64,000 nucleotides of DNA from Bacillus subtilis (GTDB taxonomy: Bacteria; Pseudomonadota; Alphaproteobacteria; Rhizobiales; Rhizobiaceae), in NCBI GenBank assembly GCA_021733665.1, contig JAHREI010000005.1, positions 186,001-250,000 on the forward strand, written 5' to 3'. The notes beneath the pieces are model-generated. The model saw only the letters and a program-made list of their open reading frames with translations. It had not been told where the DNA came from and did no database searches. Made by a program: the position numbers and the translations under genes. Below are positions 59,308 to 64,000 of the stretch, one piece after another; position 1 is the first letter of the stretch; each line of letters opens with the position of its first letter.

Positions 59308-62300
59308 ATGTCATTGGTTCAAAAAAATCATTCTGTGGTTCTTTCGAAAGTTAAACGCATCCTGATGACTGGTGTGAGCATGGGCGCATTGTGTTTTATT
59401 GCGACGCCTGAACCGGTTTTTGCCCAGTCCTTTCCCCAGAATATTAATCCCGTACCATCTCCGGTGTTAAGTGATTTGGTAAAAAAACCTAGTGTTGTTG
59501 CCCATACGCCGCCACCTGTGAATGGCGCGAATGGTAAAGATGCACATATAACTTTTATACCGCCAAAGAGTGTAGAAGCAACGGTCGGTGAGAAAGGGGG
59601 CGATGGTGGTTCCTTTACGCTCGGCGGCGGCGGCCACCGTCCAGAAGATGGGAAAAATATCTTCATTGCTGGAAGTACTGGTGGTGCCGGTGGCAAAGGC
59701 GGATCTGCCGGGCGCTTGACGAAAGGCGATGGTGCAGCAGGTGGTGATGGGGGGCATGGCGGTAATGTTGGTGCAAATACTACCGGCGAGTTAACCGTTA
59801 CGAATGGAAGTGCTATTATTGCCTTCTCGAATGGCGGACGAGGCGGTAAAGGCGGTGATGGCAGTGCATTAACCGGCAGTATTAAATCCGGCGCTGGCGG
59901 CAATGGCGGACATGCAGGACAGGTTAATGTTACCAATGAGGCTCAGCTAGCCACGAGCGGAAATCAGTCCTTTGGTATTTTCGCACAAGCTGCTGGTGGC
60001 CATGGTGGTAAAGCTGGTGATGCGGATGGTGATGCTGCTAAAGCAAACGCTGCCTCGAGTGGTCATGGTGGTAATGGCGGAACGATTTCGATCAGCAATA
60101 CAGGCAATATTTCAACCAATGGCGCTGGTTCCGATGCAGTCCATGGTTTGTCCTCAGGGGGTAATGGAGCTGATGCGGCTGAGGCAAAGTCCACTTTTAG
60201 AAGTGCTGTCAATGGCGTGGCAGGCAATGGCGGTCATGCCGCAACGGTAACGATTACCAATAATAAAAGCATTGAGACACATGGTGCGCAGTCCAACGGT
60301 TTGGTTGGTAAATCGGTTGGCGGCAAAGGTGGTAACGGCAATAATGTGACGCCCGGAGGTTCTGTTGATACAGCCACTGCTAACGGTGGCCATGGTGGCA
60401 ATGGCGGATCTGTCAATATCGGTAATGAAGGATCCATTACCATTAATAACGGGCACGCCATATACGCTGAATCAACAGGCGGTGCAGGTGGCACCAGTGG
60501 TTCTTCAGTTGCAGCTTTGAGCCAAACTAAGTCCGGTAATGGTGGTAATGGCGGCGATGCCGGTGCGGTTGATGTTGAAAATCAGGGCGCTATAACAACT
60601 AAAACCGCCTCATCCAGCGCTGTGGTTGCTGTTTCAACCGGCGGTCAGGGTGGCTCGGCTAATTATGCGGCGGGTTTACGTCAGGCAGAAGCTGGGTCGG
60701 GTGGTAATGGCGGTAATGCTGGAACAATAGAAGTCGGCAACCAATCATCGGTTAATACGCAGGGTAATAATTCCAACGCAATTATTGCCGTATCAACTGG
60801 TGGCAATGGTGGTCATGGTGGTTGGGCAGGTGCGGCGACTGACGCTATATCGGGCAATGGCGGTGCCGGTGGTAATGGTGCCAAAGCTGACTTTACCAAT
60901 GACGGTACGATTAAAACGCAAGGCGATAACTCCGCTGCAGTGATTGTCTCTTCTGCGGGTGGCGCCGGTGGCAATGGTGGCTTTTCGGTTGGCGGCGGGG
61001 TTGCAGCAAGCGGCTCCGGTGGTCGTGGTGGCAATGCTGGTGTTGTGGAAGCTAGCAATAATAAGACAATTGAAACATCCGGGGATAATTCTGCCGGTTT
61101 GGTGGCGGCCTCTAACGGCGGCAAAGGCGGCAATGCCGGTTGGTCAATTGCGGTGGGCAAAACCGCTTCAGGTGATGGTGGCAAGGGTGGCAATGGTGAC
61201 ACTGCCACAGTTAATAATAGCGGAACAGTTACCACGACGGGCAATAATTCTGCAGCGGTGATTGCTTCATCTGCGGGTGGCGCAGGCGGTAATGGTGGAT
61301 TCTCTGTTGGTGGCGGCGTTGCTACCAGCGGTACTGGTGGGCAGGGTGGTAATGGCGGCACCGTTACTGTGACGAATACGGGAGACCTGCTGACGAATGG
61401 CAATTTATCCGGTGGTGTTGTTGCGACATCACTTGGTGGTTCCGGCGGCAATTCCGGCTGGTCGGTTGGCATTGGTGACACGACATCCGGATCTGGTGGC
61501 AATGGTGGCACTGCCGGACAGGTGACGGTTGATAATCAGAAAACAATTACAACAAAGGGCGAGCATTCCAGTGCAGTGACTGCACTCTCTGTTGGCGGAC
61601 AGGGCGGCAATGCTGGTTTTTCAGCCGGCGGTGGGGTTGCAACCAGTGGTTCAGGTGGCAATGGCGGCAATGCCGGTGCTGTGGATGTTAAAAATACCGG
61701 CACCATAATAACGGAAGGTGCATCTTCGTCAGCTATAGTGGCTGCATCACAAGGCGGTAATGGTGGCAATGCCGGTTGGTCAGCTGCGGCTGGTAAGGCG
61801 ACCTCAGGAAAAGGCGGCAAGGGTGGTGATGCCGGTTCTGTATCTGTCACGAATAGCGGCTCCATTTCAACGGAAGGCGCATCGTCCAGTGCTGTGATTG
61901 CTACATCTAATGGCGGAAAGGGTGGCGCCGGTGGTGTTACTGGCAGTGTTTACGCTGGTGATCAGGGCGGTGGTGCTGGTGGCAAAGGCGACCGTGTAAC
62001 CGTTATTAATGATAAGAAAATTTCAACTGCACAATCCTTATCCTCAGGTATTGTTGCGCAATCCGCTGGCGGTGCCGGTGGTGATGGCGGCTCGCATATC
62101 TCTATTGCCTCCAATGGTGGTGATGGCGGCAAAGGTGGAGAGGCCGGAGCCGTTTCGGTTACTAATAATGGCACAATTGAAACAGGTGTTGCGGCAGAAG
62201 CTAATGCGTCTTCTGTGGTCAATGGTGCTGCGGGCATTGTCGCACAATCACTTGGCGGCGATGGTGGCAAAAGCGGCAGTAATGTCACGGTTGCGCCACT

Positions 62301-64000
62301 TGTCTCCGGCTCGGTTGGTGGAACTGGCGGTGCAGGCGGTGATGCCGGTACGGTTAATGTTACCACTGGCGTAAACAGTTCGATCATCACACATGGTGAT
62401 CAATCAGCTGCAATCATCGCACAGTCCATTGGTGGTAAAGGTGGCAAAGGTGAGTTGACGGTCACTGTTGCGGCAGGACCCGGTGCTGGCGCGGGAGCCT
62501 TGGGCACAATCGGCGGCAAAGGCGGCGATGGTGCAAAAGTCACTGTTGATACAACTGGCGCGATCACTACGCATGGCAATGGCTCAATTGCAGTTTTGGC
62601 AAGCTCTGTTGGTGGTGACGGCGGTGAGGGTGGTCTGGTCATTACCGGCGCGGGCAGCACGACTGCTTCTATTGCAGGTTCAGTTGCGCGTGCGGGCGGT
62701 GCAGGTGGCAATGCAGGCGAAGTCAACGTTGTTAATGCGGCAACAATCAGCACAAAAGGCAATCAATCAAGCGCAATTGCAGCCGTTTCTGCCGGTGGGC
62801 ATGGGGGCAAAGGCGGTACTGCCGGTGATTTGAACCTTGCTGCTGTGGTTGGCGCTTCTGTGTCTGTTGCAGGTGCGGGTGGTGATGGCGGCAATGCTGA
62901 AAAAACAGATGTGCGCAACACTGGCGAAATCAGCACGCAAGGCGATGGTTCGGCTGGCATCTTGGCGCAATCAGCAGGGGGCGCAGGTGGTGACGGTGGC
63001 AAGGCGATAGCTTTGTCATTGGGCACTGGAGGTTCCTTGTCCACCTCAATCGGTGGTAAAGGCGGTGCTGGTGGCAATGCCGGTCAGGTTAATATTGATA
63101 ATGAAGGTGCCATTACGACTAATGGCAATGGTTCCGGTGCTATTATCGCTGAGAGCCTTGGCGGCAAAGGCGGCAATGGTGAAGGCAACGGCACAGGCGG
63201 TTTGACATCAAGCGCATCTCTGACAGTGGCAGGCGGTCATGATGGTGGTGCAGGTGGTCGTGCCGATGCAGTCAGTGTTGTTAATAAAGGCAATTTGCTG
63301 ACCACTGGTCATAATGCTGCTGGTATTTCGGCCGTTTCACAAGGAGGCGCAGGTGGCGATGGCGGCAATGCAGTCAGCATTGCCGGAGCTGGTGTCGGCG
63401 CTGTTGCAGGGGCATGGAGCGGTAAAGGTGGTACAGGCGGTGATGCAGCTGGCGTAACAATTACGAATTCGGCTGCTTTGATTAAAACAAAAGGTGCAAA
63501 CTCTTCTGCCATTCAGGCGCAATCGAATGGTGGTAAAGGTGGCGCGGCAGGATTGGCCGGCGCAGCCGGTTTAGCAGCCTTTACCTCGACACCAACAGGC
63601 GCTGTTTCAGTGAGCTTTGGGCAGGCTGGAGGCGATGGTGGCGCCGCTGGCGATGTGGTTGTTCAGTCGCAATCCGCAACCGATCATCCAGATGAGGATA
63701 CAATCTCTATTCAGACCAGTGGTGATGGCTCACGCGGAATTCTGGCGCAATCCGCTGGCGGTACCGGTGGTGATGGTGGCATGGCTGGCGCATTGTCCGG
63801 ATCATTGGGGTCAACGACACTGGATGCTGCCGTTGCCATTGGTGGCAAGGGTGGCGCAGGGGCTGATGCCGGTACAGTCAAAGTAACAAGTTTTGATAAT
63901 ATCCTAACCTCAGGCAATCAGGCGAGTGGCATCGAAGCCGTATCGCAGGGTGGAAATGGTGGCAATGGCGGTGGCGCAGGTGCTGCGGCATTGGAAGCGG
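59308..64000 (+). CDS. Very large glycine-rich autotransporter-type surface protein, partial
   Basis: An open frame from ATG 59308 runs without a stop to the window edge, giving 1,564 codons. After an extended signal peptide (MSLVQKNHSVVLSKVKRILMTGVSMG...PVFAQS) the protein is built from repeats of GGxGGNGG-rich loops alternating with short beta strands such as VNVTNEGTITTxGNNSSAVVAxS, a pattern of beta-helix passenger domains of type V autotransporters. A C-terminal barrel is expected downstream but is not in the window. Between 60634 and 61906 the repeats have an exact 159-bp (53-residue) period. The protein should be exported to the cell surface and may be an adhesin or biofilm factor, by family analogy. 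It follows a two-component system and a terminator-like leader. Confidence 0.85.
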   Translation, partial: MSLVQKNHSVVLSKVKRILMTGVSMGALCFIATPEPVFAQSFPQNINPVPSPVLSDLVKKPSVVAHTPPPVNGANGKDAHITFIPPKSVEATVGEKGGDGGSFTLGGGGHRPEDGKNIFIAGSTGGAGGKGGSAGRLTKGDGAAGGDGGHGGNVGANTTGELTVTNGSAIIAFSNGGRGGKGGDGSALTGSIKSGAGGNGGHAGQVNVTNEAQLATSGNQSFGIFAQAAGGHGGKAGDADGDAAKANAASSGHGGNGGTISISNTGNISTNGAGSDAVHGLSSGGNGADAAEAKSTFRSAVNGVAGNGGHAATVTITNNKSIETHGAQSNGLVGKSVGGKGGNGNNVTPGGSVDTATANGGHGGNGGSVNIGNEGSITINNGHAIYAESTGGAGGTSGSSVAALSQTKSGNGGNGGDAGAVDVENQGAITTKTASSSAVVAVSTGGQGGSANYAAGLRQAEAGSGGNGGNAGTIEVGNQSSVNTQGNNSNAIIAVSTGGNGGHGGWAGAATDAISGNGGAGGNGAKADFTNDGTIKTQGDNSAAVIVSSAGGAGGNGGFSVGGGVAASGSGGRGGNAGVVEASNNKTIETSGDNSAGLVAASNGGKGGNAGWSIAVGKTASGDGGKGGNGDTATVNNSGTVTTTGNNSAAVIASSAGGAGGNGGFSVGGGVATSGTGGQGGNGGTVTVTNTGDLLTNGNLSGGVVATSLGGSGGNSGWSVGIGDTTSGSGGNGGTAGQVTVDNQKTITTKGEHSSAVTALSVGGQGGNAGFSAGGGVATSGSGGNGGNAGAVDVKNTGTIITEGASSSAIVAASQGGNGGNAGWSAAAGKATSGKGGKGGDAGSVSVTNSGSISTEGASSSAVIATSNGGKGGAGGVTGSVYAGDQGGGAGGKGDRVTVINDKKISTAQSLSSGIVAQSAGGAGGDGGSHISIASNGGDGGKGGEAGAVSVTNNGTIETGVAAEANASSVVNGAAGIVAQSLGGDGGKSGSNVTVAPLVSGSVGGTGGAGGDAGTVNVTTGVNSSIITHGDQSAAIIAQSIGGKGGKGELTVTVAAGPGAGAGALGTIGGKGGDGAKVTVDTTGAITTHGNGSIAVLASSVGGDGGEGGLVITGAGSTTASIAGSVARAGGAGGNAGEVNVVNAATISTKGNQSSAIAAVSAGGHGGKGGTAGDLNLAAVVGASVSVAGAGGDGGNAEKTDVRNTGEISTQGDGSAGILAQSAGGAGGDGGKAIALSLGTGGSLSTSIGGKGGAGGNAGQVNIDNEGAITTNGNGSGAIIAESLGGKGGNGEGNGTGGLTSSASLTVAGGHDGGAGGRADAVSVVNKGNLLTTGHNAAGISAVSQGGAGGDGGNAVSIAGAGVGAVAGAWSGKGGTGGDAAGVTITNSAALIKTKGANSSAIQAQSNGGKGGAAGLAGAAGLAAFTSTPTGAVSVSFGQAGGDGGAAGDVVVQSQSATDHPDEDTISIQTSGDGSRGILAQSAGGTGGDGGMAGALSGSLGSTTLDAAVAIGGKGGAGADAGTVKVTSFDNILTSGNQASGIEAVSQGGNGGNGGGAGAAALEA
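60634..62064 (+). repeat. Nine-unit 53-residue tandem repeat in the autotransporter gene
   Basis: The serine before each GGxGG stretch is encoded at 60634, 60793, 60952, 61111, 61270, 61429, 61588, 61747 and 61906, exactly 159 bases apart; the next spacing is 156 (62062). Unit pairs alternate between a Phe type (GGNGGFSVGGGVATSG) and a Trp type (GGNAGWSxAxGKTTSG), so the higher-order period is 318 bp. Copies are clearly diverged at the third codon positions, so the repeat is old. Confidence 0.85.

Noticed and set aside
60634-62064. Tandem repeats considered as a CRISPR-like or satellite array
   Set aside because: The units are coding, in frame and diverged at third positions, with no spacer/repeat structure.
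59328-63917. Several long proline-rich frames on the minus strand
   Set aside because: They are antisense to the GGx repeats of the autotransporter gene (Gly codons read as Pro); they have no signals of their own and the plus strand is open throughout.

Overview
The window looks like chromosome from an alphaproteobacterium of the Hyphomicrobiales, most likely a Brucellaceae relative (Ochrobactrum/Pseudochrobactrum-like) of intermediate G+C. This rests on the gene content: many solute-binding proteins, single LysR/Lrp/AraC regulators beside catabolic genes, a coiled-coil OmpA protein, an EptA/two-component cluster and a glycine-rich autotransporter. The assignment is inference. I saw no rRNA, tRNA, CRISPR array, phage or intact insertion sequence.

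Layout. (1) 1-10.8 kb: a creatininase-family gene divergent from a MarR regulator plus a dipeptide-type binding protein; a LysR regulator divergent from a C-S lyase / M20 amidase / AbgT transporter operon; then AraC, an esterase and a PaiB-like flavoprotein. (2) 10.8-23.3 kb: an Lrp-controlled polar amino acid ABC transporter with a RocB-like peptidase, then a convergent seven-gene operon of two amidohydrolases, two binding proteins, two permeases and an ATPase. (3) 23.3-27.4 kb: a non-coding leader and a decaying thioredoxin island containing a broken cupin gene, a trxB gene with a nonsense codon, two intact thioredoxins and a glutamine-amidotransferase-like protein without catalytic residues. 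(4) 27.4-33.4 kb: an MFS exporter, DUF2938, an ArsR-rhodanese fusion, small hypotheticals, AraC and GNAT. (5) 33.5-43.0 kb: an XRE-cupin regulator, a DauA-like D-amino acid dehydrogenase, a second creatininase with binding protein, LysR, and a set resembling (hydroxy)ectoine catabolism (EutB, DoeB/EutE, EutC). (6) 43.3-47.8 kb: a sulfonate/nitrate-type ABC transporter and AzlCD with its Lrp regulator. (7) 47.8-59.1 kb: an OmpA-domain coiled-coil protein, an MTHFR-like protein, an envelope-sensing two-component system with an EptA lipid A phosphoethanolamine transferase, a Tat-type binding protein, and a second two-component system. (8) 59.3 kb to the end: the first 1,564 codons of a very large glycine-rich autotransporter-type surface protein that runs off the window.

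The common theme is scavenging of N-containing organics (N-acyl amino acids, cyclic amides, D-amino acids, ectoine-like solutes) through many binding proteins, several without permease genes beside them, plus envelope remodelling at the right end. The points most worth a second look are the redox island with its active-site-less amidotransferase, the exact 53-residue alternating repeat in the surface protein and the terminator just before its start codon, the structured leader of the two-amidohydrolase operon, and an amidohydrolase whose metal-binding HxH has become DxD.
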